DNA of 16,972 nucleotides from NCBI GenBank assembly GCA_905193085.1, contig CAJJNI010000026.1:1-16972 (forward strand). The letters run 5' to 3'. The translations under genes and the position numbers were made by a program. The first letter of the stretch is position 1. Each line of letters opens with the position of its first letter. Source of the stretch: an uncultured Lachnospiraceae bacterium. Its GTDB lineage: Bacteria > Bacillota > Clostridia > Lachnospirales > Lachnospiraceae. This document shows, piece by piece, positions 6,675 through 13,770 of this stretch. The notes beneath the pieces were generated by a model. The model was not told where the DNA came from and searched no databases. It worked only from the letters and a program-made list of their open reading frames with translations.

Positions 6675-6758
6675 AACAGCATTTGGAAACTTAAATTATA
6701 TGAAGATTTATAACAACATTTGGAAACTTAAATTATACGAACATTTATAATAACATTT
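6675..6758 (+). repeat. 37-bp tandem repeat downstream of the wall-hydrolase gene
   Basis: Two near-identical 37-bp units (6675-6711 and 6712-6748) begin AACARCATTTGGAAACTT, and a third unit is cut short after about ten bases (6749-6758). The units lie between the stop codon and the terminator and would be in the 3' untranslated RNA. There are no unique spacers, so this is not a CRISPR array. Confidence 0.85.
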
Positions 6759-6769
6759 AATAAATATTT

Positions 6770-6827
6770 GCCGGATTTGTCAGTTGGTTTTAAGACAAAG
6801 CCGGCTTATTTTAATTGTTGCTTTTTT
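6770..6827 (+). terminator. Rho-independent terminator of the wall-hydrolase gene
   Basis: GCCGG (6770-6774) pairs with CCGGC (6801-6805) and TTTGTC (6776-6781) with GACAAA (6794-6799), with one A-G mismatch and a 12-base loop. T-rich sequence follows, ending in six T at 6822-6827. Confidence 0.88.
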
Positions 6828-6896
6828 GTCGTGATTGAGGTATATTGTTAAGTAATAACATGAACAGTTTTGTAAGCCGTTTTAAGGAGGATTAAC

Positions 6897-9185
6897 ATGA
6901 AGCACAGATTTGAAAAAATAAAGAAAAGTCTCGTCGTTTTGCTGACAGGAATAATTGCCTTCAGTGGTGTGCAGATGTATGGAAGTGCTTATACGGGCGC
7001 AGATGAGCGCGTGAAAGTGTCAAATCCTGTTTATGATGCAGAAAGCGATACTACACAGTGGGATTATGTATATTTTGGAAATTATCCTCAGTCTGTCATT
7101 ACCGGTTCAGCACTTACATCAGATATAACAGATGCTGAATATGATGAGAATGGTGATGCGGTTGTTGGCAGCATGAAGATAAGACGAATGAAGAAAACAG
7201 ATGCCAATTATTCTTCTAAAGAACTTGCAGAAGGATTTTATGACTGGAACAGCCTTAATGGCGGATATGTATATTTTAAATATGAGCCGATGAAATGGCG
7301 TGTATTACAGAATGAAGGAGATACGCTTCTTCTGTTGTCTGATATGGTACTCGACTGTCAGTATTATGTGCGTTCAGACAGAAAAGTCAAATGGGCAGAC
7401 TGCTCAATAAGAAGCTGGCTTAACGGTTACAGTCCGTATAATAATATTGGCTGGGCATTTAATGCAACAGGTTTCAGTGAAGAAGAGGAAAATGCAATAG
7501 TCACATCAGATTTGACAAATCCTGCGAATCCTTTTCATGGAACAAACGGTGGTTCAGACACACAGGACAAAATATTTTTAATGTCAGTGCCTGAAATGAC
7601 TAATGAAGCATATGGTTTTCCGTCAAATTACATGACATACAGTAAAACAAGACAGCTAAAGGCAACAGATTATGCTAAGGCAATGGGTGTCTGGATGGGA
7701 AGTCGTAATGGAATATATGATGATAATGCTATATGGATGCTTCGTACACCGGGAAGTTATTCGCAGACGATTTCACTTGTTTACTGGTTTGGACATGTTT
7801 ATCAGGATGGCTACTATGCCGACAGGGCTTATTATGGAGTTGCTCCGGCATTAAGGGTTGATGCTTCATCAGATGCATGGACATATGCAGGAAGCGGAAG
7901 CAGTTCATCTGATAATGATAGTCTTACGGTAAATAGTGGCAGCTTAGTTACGAAAATATCAGAAGATACAGAATTTTCACTGACAGATGCGAAAACTGCG
8001 CTTGAAATTGCATTGGGAATTAAGGAGTTTGCACAGGCACATAAAGCATATGATTTAGATTCAGATGGAAATGTAAGCCTTTTAGAAGTTAAAGAGATAT
8101 TGTGCTATGCACTGGGAATAAATAAATATCCGGAAAACAGTCAGAAGCCTGGGACTACTGCAACTCCGGGTGTAACAGAAGTACCGGATAATACGGGCAA
8201 ACCGGGTGTAACAGAAGTACCGGATAATACGGGCAAACCGGGTACAACAAATGTGCCGGATGCTACAGACTCTCCGTTAAATCCTACAGAGAGTCCTGAT
8301 TCAAATATGACTGCACAGCCGCAGCCTACACCGGTAACAAAGCCTACGCAGACACCGCTTCCGGCTGAGAGTTCAACGCCGGGACCGCTTGTTCAGGTCG
8401 ATTATGAGCCATCAGGAAAGATATGGATAGCAGGTGATTCTATTGCCGATTATCATGCTAAGAACGGATATATACAGCCATTATATGGCTGGGGTGAAAT
8501 TCTTGGAAATTATCTTAAAGATAATAAGACGATAAGATTTTCAAATCAGCTTATATCCGATAAGAATTATTTTGAAAAGATAGACGGTGCATCTGATAAG
8601 TATTCAACACTGCTTATAAATACAGCACTGTCAAGCCGAAGCTCAAAGAGTTTTACAAATGAGAATAACTATTCAAATATAACAACTCTTATGGACAAAG
8701 GAGACTATCTTCTTATATCATTTGGACATAATGATGAGAGAGCAGATGTTTCGTTATACACCGACCCATTTGGAAGTTCATCAGATGTGCATTCGTTTAA
8801 ATGGTATTTAAAGACTTATTATATAGACCCGGCAATTCGCGCGGGAGTACAGCCTGTACTTATTTCACCGGTTCCGAGAAGATATTTTTATAATGGGGAA
8901 TTTATAAATCCTCAGCTGCATACACCTTATGGTAAGGCGATGAAAGAACTTGCAGATGAATATGCACAGATGGGCATTAAAGTGTATTTTATAGATTTAC
9001 ACACTTACATGCTTGATAAATATGAAAAGCTTGGAGAAGAGGGTACTATAGCACTTCATGGTAAATATGGTAATACTATGGATAATACTCATTTAAGTCA
9101 GGAAGGCGCAACGATAGTAAGTGAATATATTATTTCACAGATGAAAGCTCAGAACATGAGCATATCCGGTTTGCTTGCAGACTGA
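6897..9185 (+). CDS. Secreted DUF6273 / dockerin-like / SGNH (CE12-like) acetylesterase
   Basis: The 762-residue exported protein starts with a signal peptide (about 1-31). A DUF6273-type domain follows (about 55-322) with YVYFGNYPQ, MKWRVL and a final ALRVD. Next come a dockerin-like helix pair (about 355-405), a Pro/Thr linker with 12-residue repeats (about 415-505), and an SGNH hydrolase domain (about 507-755). The hydrolase shows GDSI with nucleophile S515, NTALSSRSSKSF (575-586), FGHND with N612, and DNTH with D729 and H732. The pattern resembles rhamnogalacturonan acetylesterases, which remove acetyl groups from pectin. In the dockerin part only the second loop is canonical (D386, D388, D390, N392, S394, E397). 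The block II glycine appears replaced by S580. ATG 6897 has AAGGAGG six bases upstream. Substrate specificity is inferred from family resemblance only. Confidence 0.85.
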   Translation: MKHRFEKIKKSLVVLLTGIIAFSGVQMYGSAYTGADERVKVSNPVYDAESDTTQWDYVYFGNYPQSVITGSALTSDITDAEYDENGDAVVGSMKIRRMKKTDANYSSKELAEGFYDWNSLNGGYVYFKYEPMKWRVLQNEGDTLLLLSDMVLDCQYYVRSDRKVKWADCSIRSWLNGYSPYNNIGWAFNATGFSEEEENAIVTSDLTNPANPFHGTNGGSDTQDKIFLMSVPEMTNEAYGFPSNYMTYSKTRQLKATDYAKAMGVWMGSRNGIYDDNAIWMLRTPGSYSQTISLVYWFGHVYQDGYYADRAYYGVAPALRVDASSDAWTYAGSGSSSSDNDSLTVNSGSLVTKISEDTEFSLTDAKTALEIALGIKEFAQAHKAYDLDSDGNVSLLEVKEILCYALGINKYPENSQKPGTTATPGVTEVPDNTGKPGVTEVPDNTGKPGTTNVPDATDSPLNPTESPDSNMTAQPQPTPVTKPTQTPLPAESSTPGPLVQVDYEPSGKIWIAGDSIADYHAKNGYIQPLYGWGEILGNYLKDNKTIRFSNQLISDKNYFEKIDGASDKYSTLLINTALSSRSSKSFTNENNYSNITTLMDKGDYLLISFGHNDERADVSLYTDPFGSSSDVHSFKWYLKTYYIDPAIRAGVQPVLISPVPRRYFYNGEFINPQLHTPYGKAMKELADEYAQMGIKVYFIDLHTYMLDKYEKLGEEGTIALHGKYGNTMDNTHLSQEGATIVSEYIISQMKAQNMSISGLLAD
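8166..8262 (+). repeat. 36-bp in-frame tandem repeat in the esterase linker
   Basis: Units begin CCGGGTGTAACAGAAGTACC at 8166 and 8202 with an exact 36-bp period. A third, diverged and shortened copy begins at 8238. Each full unit encodes 12 residues of the GVTEVPDNTGKP type, a flexible linker before the catalytic domain. Confidence 0.88.
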
Positions 9186-9212
9186 TAATCATCTTATAAA
9201 AGGAGGATACTT

Positions 9213-9647
9213 ATGGATATTTTCGTACCGGTTTTTTGGCTTGCGGCTCTTGTTGTTTTTCTGGTGTTTGAGATAATAACATTAGGGCTTACAAGTATAT
9301 GGTTTGCCGGCGGTGCTCTTGCAGCTTTTGTTGCAGCAGAGTTTGGCGCAAATCCCATTATACAGAGTCTGGCATTTTTAATTGTATCATTGCTTCTTCT
9401 TTTTACGGTAAGACCGTTTGCTTCTAAATATTTTAACAGGAGCAGACAGAAGACAAATCTTGATGCAATTGTGGGGAGAAGTGCTATTGTAACTAAAGAA
9501 ATAAATAACCTTGAGGGTCTTGGAGAAATAAATCTTTCAGGGCAGATATGGACTGCAAGGTCAGCTGATGATACAGTAATTGCAGCAGAAAAAAAGGTTG
9601 AAATTGTTAATATCGAGGGTGTAAAAGCCATCGTCAGAGAAGTGTAA
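9213..9647 (+). CDS. NfeD-family membrane protein
   Basis: The 144-residue protein has an N-terminal membrane part with two to three helices (about 5-70) and a C-terminal OB-fold-like domain (about 80-142) with the NfeD signature pattern DAIVGRSAIVTKEI ... GEINLSGQIWTARS. This short NfeD form pairs with SPFH/stomatin-type proteins; the partner gene follows 97 bases later. Together they are thought to organise membrane microdomains or support membrane protein quality control. ATG 9213 has AAAAGGAGG about six bases upstream. It begins only 27 bases after the esterase stop with no visible terminator, so read-through from the esterase gene is likely. Confidence 0.88.
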   Translation: MDIFVPVFWLAALVVFLVFEIITLGLTSIWFAGGALAAFVAAEFGANPIIQSLAFLIVSLLLLFTVRPFASKYFNRSRQKTNLDAIVGRSAIVTKEINNLEGLGEINLSGQIWTARSADDTVIAAEKKVEIVNIEGVKAIVREV

Positions 9648-9652
9648 TAATA

Positions 9653-9717
9653 ATGATGCCTTACGGATTGTTCTGTGCTTTGCACAGCGTGTTTTTGGCG
9701 TGTGAGTATGGCATCAT
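9653..9717 (+). repeat. Structured hairpin element between the nfeD-like and SPFH genes
   Basis: Outer arms ATGATGCC (9653-9660) and GGCATCAT (9710-9717) pair perfectly and extend with three more pairs after one mismatch (9662-9664 with 9706-9708). Inside is a tight hairpin, CTGTGC-TTT-GCACAG (9673-9687). It lacks a T tail for termination and resembles an interspersed palindromic repeat or structured leader. The 12565-12630 element has a similar plan. Confidence 0.65.
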
Positions 9718-9722
9718 ATAAT
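9695..9722 (+). promoter_or_regulatory. Candidate promoter of the SPFH gene in the hairpin's right arm
   Basis: TTGGCG (9695-9700), a 16-base spacer and a perfect TATAAT (9717-9722). The -10 box begins on the last base of the outer hairpin arm, so the element may supply part of the promoter. The -35 match is modest. Confidence 0.4.
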
Positions 9723-9744
9723 ATTTAAGGAGGAGTTTTAAATT

Positions 9745-10674
9745 ATGGAAGGATTAGTAGGAGTTGTAATAATTGTTGCGATTGTATTATTTGTTTTATC
9801 ATCATGTATTAAGATTGTGCCGCAGGCACAGGCATTTGTTGTCGAGAGACTTGGTGGTTATCAGGGAACATGGGGTGTCGGACTTCATTTTAAGACACCA
9901 TTTATTGACCGTGTTGCCAGAAAAGTTACACTCAAAGAGCTTGTTGTTGATTTCAAACCACAGCCTGTTATCACAAAAGATAATGTAACAATGCAGATTG
10001 ATACAGTTGTATTTTATCAGATTACAGACCCGAAACTTTACACTTATGGTGTAGATAACCCTATTATGGCTATTGAAAATCTTACAGCTACAACACTTCG
10101 TAACATTATTGGTGAGCTTGAATTAGACCAGACACTTACATCACGTGAAGTAATTAATGCAAAAATGCGTTCTTCACTTGATGTTGCTACAGACCCATGG
10201 GGAATCAAAGTTAATCGTGTTGAGTTAAAAAATATTATTCCACCTCGTGAAATTCAGGACGCAATGGAGAAACAGATGAAAGCAGAGCGTGAACGCCGTG
10301 AGTCAATTCTCCGTGCAGAAGGTGAGAAGAAATCAACAATTCTTGTTGCAGAAGGTAAGAAGGAATCAGCAATTCTTGATGCAGAGGCAGAGAAGCAGTC
10401 AGCAATTCTTCGTGCAGAAGCTAAGAAAGAAGCAATGCTTCGTGAGGCAGAAGGTAAAGCAGAAGCAATACTTAAAGTTCAGAAAGCTACAGCAGAAGGT
10501 CTTGTTTTCTTAAAAGAAGCTGATATTGATGAAAATGTATTAAAACTTAAGAGCTATGAAGCATTTATGCAGGCAGCAGATGGAAAAGCAAATAAACTTA
10601 TTATTCCTACAGAAATTACAGGAATTACAAATGTTGCAAAGATAATTAAAGAAACAGTTGAGACACAGCAGTAA
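9745..10674 (+). CDS. SPFH/Band 7 (stomatin/prohibitin-like) membrane protein
   Basis: The 309-residue protein has one N-terminal membrane segment (about 3-22), then an SPFH domain (about 25-175) with the typical start VPQAQAFVVERLGGYQGTWG. A long charged helix (about 175-255) follows, made of 11-residue repeats of the type ESAILDAEAEK. The C-terminal tail (to 309) contains ANKLIIPTEITGI. Such proteins form oligomeric rings or cages on the membrane and commonly act with NfeD proteins, whose gene is just upstream. They are linked to membrane order and to control of FtsH-type proteases. ATG 9745 has AAGGAGGAG roughly nine bases upstream. The size fits the QmcA/stomatin-like class rather than the longer flotillins. 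Confidence 0.9.
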   Translation: MEGLVGVVIIVAIVLFVLSSCIKIVPQAQAFVVERLGGYQGTWGVGLHFKTPFIDRVARKVTLKELVVDFKPQPVITKDNVTMQIDTVVFYQITDPKLYTYGVDNPIMAIENLTATTLRNIIGELELDQTLTSREVINAKMRSSLDVATDPWGIKVNRVELKNIIPPREIQDAMEKQMKAERERRESILRAEGEKKSTILVAEGKKESAILDAEAEKQSAILRAEAKKEAMLREAEGKAEAILKVQKATAEGLVFLKEADIDENVLKLKSYEAFMQAADGKANKLIIPTEITGITNVAKIIKETVETQQ

Positions 10675-10690
10675 TTATTTTAATAAACAG

Positions 10691-10719
10691 TTGCCTTCCC
10701 AATAAAATTATTTTATAAC
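10691..10719 (+). promoter_or_regulatory. Sigma-A promoter of the ornithine carbamoyltransferase operon
   Basis: TTGCCT (10691-10696) and TATAAC (10714-10719) are 17 bases apart. The spacer contains the palindrome ATAAAAT-T-ATTTTAT (10702-10716), which overlaps the -10 box and could be an operator. No strong terminator is visible between the SPFH gene and this promoter. Confidence 0.5.
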
Positions 10720-10760
10720 TGAGCAGGTAATTAATGAACTGTACGGTAAAGGAGAAAACT

Positions 10761-11750
10761 ATGAATTTAAAAGGAAGAAATTTTCTTACATTAAAAGATT
10801 TTACACCTGAAGAAATTATTTATCTGATTGATTTGGCAGAAGATTATAAGAAAAAGAAGAAAAAAGGTATTGCAGTTGATACATTTAAAGGAAAAAATGT
10901 TGCATTGATATTTGAAAAAACAAGTACAAGAACACGCTGTTCATTTGAGGTTGCAGCTCATGATTTGGGAATGGGAACAACTTATCTTGACCCATCAGGT
11001 TCACAGATTGGTAAAAAAGAAAGCATAGCTGATACTGCAAGAGTTCTTGGAAGAATGTATGATGGTATCGAATATCGTGGTTTCGGACAGGAAATTGTTG
11101 AGGAGCTTGCAAAATATGCCGGAGTTCCTGTATGGAATGGTCTTACAAACGAATATCACCCTACACAGATGCTTGCTGATATGCTCACAATCAGAGAACA
11201 TTTTGGCGATTTGAAGGGAAGAAAACTTGTATACATGGGTGATGCCCGTTATAACATGGGAAATTCACTTATGGTTGTGTGTGCCAAATTAGGACTTCAT
11301 TTTACAGCATGCACTACAAAAGAATATTTCCCGAACGAAGAGCTTGTTAAACAGTGTGAGGAATATGCAAAAGCTTCTGGCGGAAGTATTACTCTTACAG
11401 AAGATGCAATAGGCGGAACAAAAGATGCAGATGTTATTTATACAGATGTATGGGTATCTATGGGCGAGCCTGATGAAGTATGGGAAGAGAGAATAAAAGC
11501 ACTCTCTCCATATAAGGTTACTTCTGATATAATGAAAAATGCCGGAGAAAAAGCTATTTTCCTTCATTGTCTTCCTGCATTCCATGATTTAAAGACAAAA
11601 ATTGGAAAGCAGATATATGAGAAGTTTGGTGTAACTGATATGGAAGTAACGGACGAAGTGTTTGAATCAGAGCAGTCTTTAGTATTTGATGAGGCTGAGA
11701 ACCGTATGCATACAATCAAAGCAGTTATGGCAGCAACATTAGGATTATAA
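10761..11750 (+). CDS. argF: Ornithine carbamoyltransferase
   Basis: This cytoplasmic enzyme makes citrulline from ornithine and carbamoyl phosphate, the sixth step of arginine synthesis (or runs in reverse in the arginine deiminase pathway). The 329-residue length is normal. Carbamoyl-phosphate binding residues are intact: STRTR (55-59) and HPTQ (133-136). The ornithine site shows SMG (233-235) and HCLP (269-272). ATG 10761 is chosen because AAAGGAG (10748-10754) is six bases upstream; the in-frame ATG at 10734 has none. No other arginine gene, and no arcA or arcC, is nearby, so an anabolic role is the default but a catabolic one is not excluded. It begins a tight run: the next gene starts three bases after its stop. 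Confidence 0.93.
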   Translation: MNLKGRNFLTLKDFTPEEIIYLIDLAEDYKKKKKKGIAVDTFKGKNVALIFEKTSTRTRCSFEVAAHDLGMGTTYLDPSGSQIGKKESIADTARVLGRMYDGIEYRGFGQEIVEELAKYAGVPVWNGLTNEYHPTQMLADMLTIREHFGDLKGRKLVYMGDARYNMGNSLMVVCAKLGLHFTACTTKEYFPNEELVKQCEEYAKASGGSITLTEDAIGGTKDADVIYTDVWVSMGEPDEVWEERIKALSPYKVTSDIMKNAGEKAIFLHCLPAFHDLKTKIGKQIYEKFGVTDMEVTDEVFESEQSLVFDEAENRMHTIKAVMAATLGL

Positions 11751-11752
11751 AA

Positions 11753-12559
11753 ATGACAGAAAAAGATTTAGAGCCGGCGCTTTTAAGGCAGAAATTCGGA
11801 GAAAATGATTTTCTTAATGAATTTCGTGTCTTTGAAGAGCTTGATTCAACCAATGAATATTTAAAAAGAGAAATAGAAAATCTGACCGGGAATACTCTGA
11901 TTATTGCATTAGCCCAGAATGCCGGAAAAGGAAGTAAAGGACGAAATTGGGACTCTCCTGCCGGAAGCGGAATCTGGATGAGTATTCTGATTCGTCCGGA
12001 TATTCCGGCGGTAAAGGCGCCAATGCTGACACTTGTTATTGCATTAAGTATTGCAAAAGCAATGAGAGTTCTTTATAATATTCCGGTACAGATAAAATGG
12101 CCAAATGACATCGTCTGCAATGGAAAGAAGCTGTGTGGAATTTTGACGGAAATGAAGAAACTGTCCGATGGTTCATATGGTGTTGTAATTGGTATGGGAA
12201 TAAATGTAAATACTGAAAGTTTTCCGCAGGAGCTTTTGAATAAAGCTACATCAGTTTATATCGAGACTGGGGAAAAATCATGCAGGGCAGATTTAGTTGC
12301 GGCTGTAATAGATAATTTTTCAAACGATTACAAATCATTTTTGCAAACACAGGATTTGTCACTGTTATTAAGAGAATACAGTCATTTGTCTGCAACTGTG
12401 GGCAAGCCTGTAAGAGTTATGGATTTAAAAGGTGAATATACCGCAACTGCAATTAGTGTAGGCAGTGATGGCTGTCTGCTTGTGCAGTGTGAAGATGGCC
12501 AGACTAAGAAAATTCTGGGAGATGAAGTTTCAGTGCGTGGAATTTACGGATATATATAA
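11753..12559 (+). CDS. birA: Biotin-[acetyl-CoA carboxylase] ligase, without a DNA-binding domain
   Basis: The enzyme makes biotinyl-AMP and transfers biotin to the lysine of carboxyl-carrier proteins. The 268-residue protein contains the biotin/ATP loop as GKGSKGRNW (58-66), KWPND (115-119), a GMGINVN motif and the C-terminal SH3-like domain (about 215-268). The catalytic domain starts almost at once (VFEELDSTNEYL near residue 26), so the N-terminal winged helix of bifunctional BirA repressors is missing and this copy should not repress biotin genes by itself. The loop has K59 and S61 where the common form is GRGRRGR. Its ATG is three bases past the argF stop, implying co-transcription and coupling; AGGA about eight bases before it lies in the end of argF. 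Confidence 0.9.
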   Translation: MTEKDLEPALLRQKFGENDFLNEFRVFEELDSTNEYLKREIENLTGNTLIIALAQNAGKGSKGRNWDSPAGSGIWMSILIRPDIPAVKAPMLTLVIALSIAKAMRVLYNIPVQIKWPNDIVCNGKKLCGILTEMKKLSDGSYGVVIGMGINVNTESFPQELLNKATSVYIETGEKSCRADLVAAVIDNFSNDYKSFLQTQDLSLLLREYSHLSATVGKPVRVMDLKGEYTATAISVGSDGCLLVQCEDGQTKKILGDEVSVRGIYGYI

Positions 12560-12564
12560 ATGTA

Positions 12565-12630
12565 AATGCCGGGCGGGGTTGTTGCAGTGCGCAGTACAAA
12601 GCAATCTGCAGGCATTGCAGACATGTTTTT
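12565..12630 (+). repeat. Structured element with competing hairpins after birA
   Basis: AATGCC (12565-12570) can pair with GGCATT (12611-12616), enclosing TGCAG (12583-12587) with CTGCA (12606-12610). Alternatively CTGCA (12606-12610) pairs with TGCAG (12616-12620) in a small hairpin followed by five T (12626-12630), which would act as a weak terminator. The two folds exclude each other. The region is much richer in G and C than its surroundings. The layout resembles the element at 9653-9717. Confidence 0.5.
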
Positions 12631-12654
12631 GAATAGAAAAAAGGAAGAATTAAA

Positions 12655-12993
12655 ATGTACCAGGAAAAAGTTGTTTTGTGTGTTTCAAATGCATATGAAA
12701 AGAAATATTATCTGAATCCTGATTTTTCGTCATTACCACAGACTATACAGGACGAATTAAAGGTAATGTGTGTTCTTTTTACGGAAGATGTAGGAGGGCT
12801 TCTTTCATTAGTATTTGAGGAAGATGGTACGCTTGTATTTGAAGTGTCATCAGCAGAAGAAGATTTGCTGTATGATGATATAGGCAGTGCCTTAAAGATT
12901 AAGCAGCTTCAGCAGACAAAGTCTGAATTGCTGCAGTCATTAGAAGTATTTTTTAAAGTCTTCTTTCTTGGAGAAGATTTTTCGGAGGAATAA
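12655..12993 (+). CDS. Small conserved protein of unknown function
   Basis: The 112-residue, strongly acidic cytoplasmic protein has no signal peptide or membrane segment. It reads as an alpha/beta fold: strands around KVVLCVSNAYEKKYYLN and GTLVFEVSS, then a C-terminal helix with many Leu and Phe (about 80-106). I recall similar short proteins in this position, between birA and coaX, in Lachnospiraceae (possibly the DUF6145 group), but I cannot confirm the family from sequence alone. ATG 12655 has AAGGA at 12641-12645. It ends three bases before coaX, so it is surely co-transcribed with it. Confidence 0.75.
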   Translation: MYQEKVVLCVSNAYEKKYYLNPDFSSLPQTIQDELKVMCVLFTEDVGGLLSLVFEEDGTLVFEVSSAEEDLLYDDIGSALKIKQLQQTKSELLQSLEVFFKVFFLGEDFSEE

Positions 12994-12996
12994 ATA

Positions 12997-13770
12997 ATGC
13001 TTTTAGCAGTTGATTTGGGAAATACCAATATTACAATAGGTGTTTTTGAGGAAAAAGAGCTGATAGCCACATTTCGTATGACAACAAAGCTTCCTCGGAC
13101 ATCTGATGAATATGGTATTTTTATTTGTAATTTATTGCAATTGAGGGATATTAAAATTGAACAGATAGATGCAGTAATTGTTGCGTCTGTAGTTCCTGAT
13201 ATGATGTATTCGCTAAACAGTGCGATTATAAAATATTTCAATATCAAACCGCTCATTGTAAATCAGGAAATTGATATAGGAATTAAGGTAAAAACAAAAC
13301 ACCCGGCGCAGATAGGTGCTGACCGTATTGTTGATGCGGCTTCTGCATATGCAAAATATGGCGGGCCGGTGATAGTCATAGATTTTGGAACAGCAACAAC
13401 TTATGATTTGGTTCTTGCAGATGGCTCTTTCGTTGGCGGTGCGATAGCACCGGGGCTTCAGACTGCCGCAAAATCTTTGTGGGACGCATCGGCGAAGCTT
13501 CCAAAAATCGAGATAGAAAAGCCGGAGTCAGTTCTTGCCAAAGATACAATTACAAGTATGCAGGCAGGAATTGTATATGGATACATAGGGCAGACAGAAT
13601 ACATAATAAATCAGATAAAAAAAGAATGTGCACTGGCTGATGTAAAAGTTGTTGCTACAGGTGGACTTGGTGCAATGATTGCAGAAGAGACCAACACTAT
13701 TGATTATTATGACCGCAATCTTACTATACAGGGACTGCGGCTTATTTATGAATGGAACAAAGAGAAATGA
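12997..13770 (+). CDS. coaX: Type III pantothenate kinase
   Basis: The enzyme phosphorylates pantothenate, the first step of coenzyme A synthesis. The 257-residue length is typical. The ASKHA-fold motifs are present: DLGNTN (6-11) for phosphate binding, GADR with D109, DFGTATT (129-135), and ATGGLG near the end. The CoaX type is insensitive to CoA feedback and uses a monovalent cation. GGAGG (12984-12988) in the end of the preceding gene serves ATG 12997. Its stop codon TGA overlaps the dusB start as ATGA, so the two are probably translationally coupled. Confidence 0.94.
   Translation: MLLAVDLGNTNITIGVFEEKELIATFRMTTKLPRTSDEYGIFICNLLQLRDIKIEQIDAVIVASVVPDMMYSLNSAIIKYFNIKPLIVNQEIDIGIKVKTKHPAQIGADRIVDAASAYAKYGGPVIVIDFGTATTYDLVLADGSFVGGAIAPGLQTAAKSLWDASAKLPKIEIEKPESVLAKDTITSMQAGIVYGYIGQTEYIINQIKKECALADVKVVATGGLGAMIAEETNTIDYYDRNLTIQGLRLIYEWNKEK

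Noticed and set aside
6675..6758. CRISPR array
   Set aside because: The 37-bp units are directly adjacent with no spacers, number only about 2.3, and no cas gene is present.
9194..9685. Minus-strand open frame opposite the nfeD-like gene
   Set aside because: The + strand frame has a strong ribosome site and NfeD motifs; the minus frame has neither.
10289..10513. Second + strand frame inside the SPFH gene
   Set aside because: It is an out-of-frame shadow of the 33-bp repeats, rich in Gln and Arg, with no ribosome site.
10734..10760. N-terminal extension of ornithine carbamoyltransferase from ATG 10734
   Set aside because: AAAGGAG at 10748-10754 points to ATG 10761, which also gives the usual family N-terminus.
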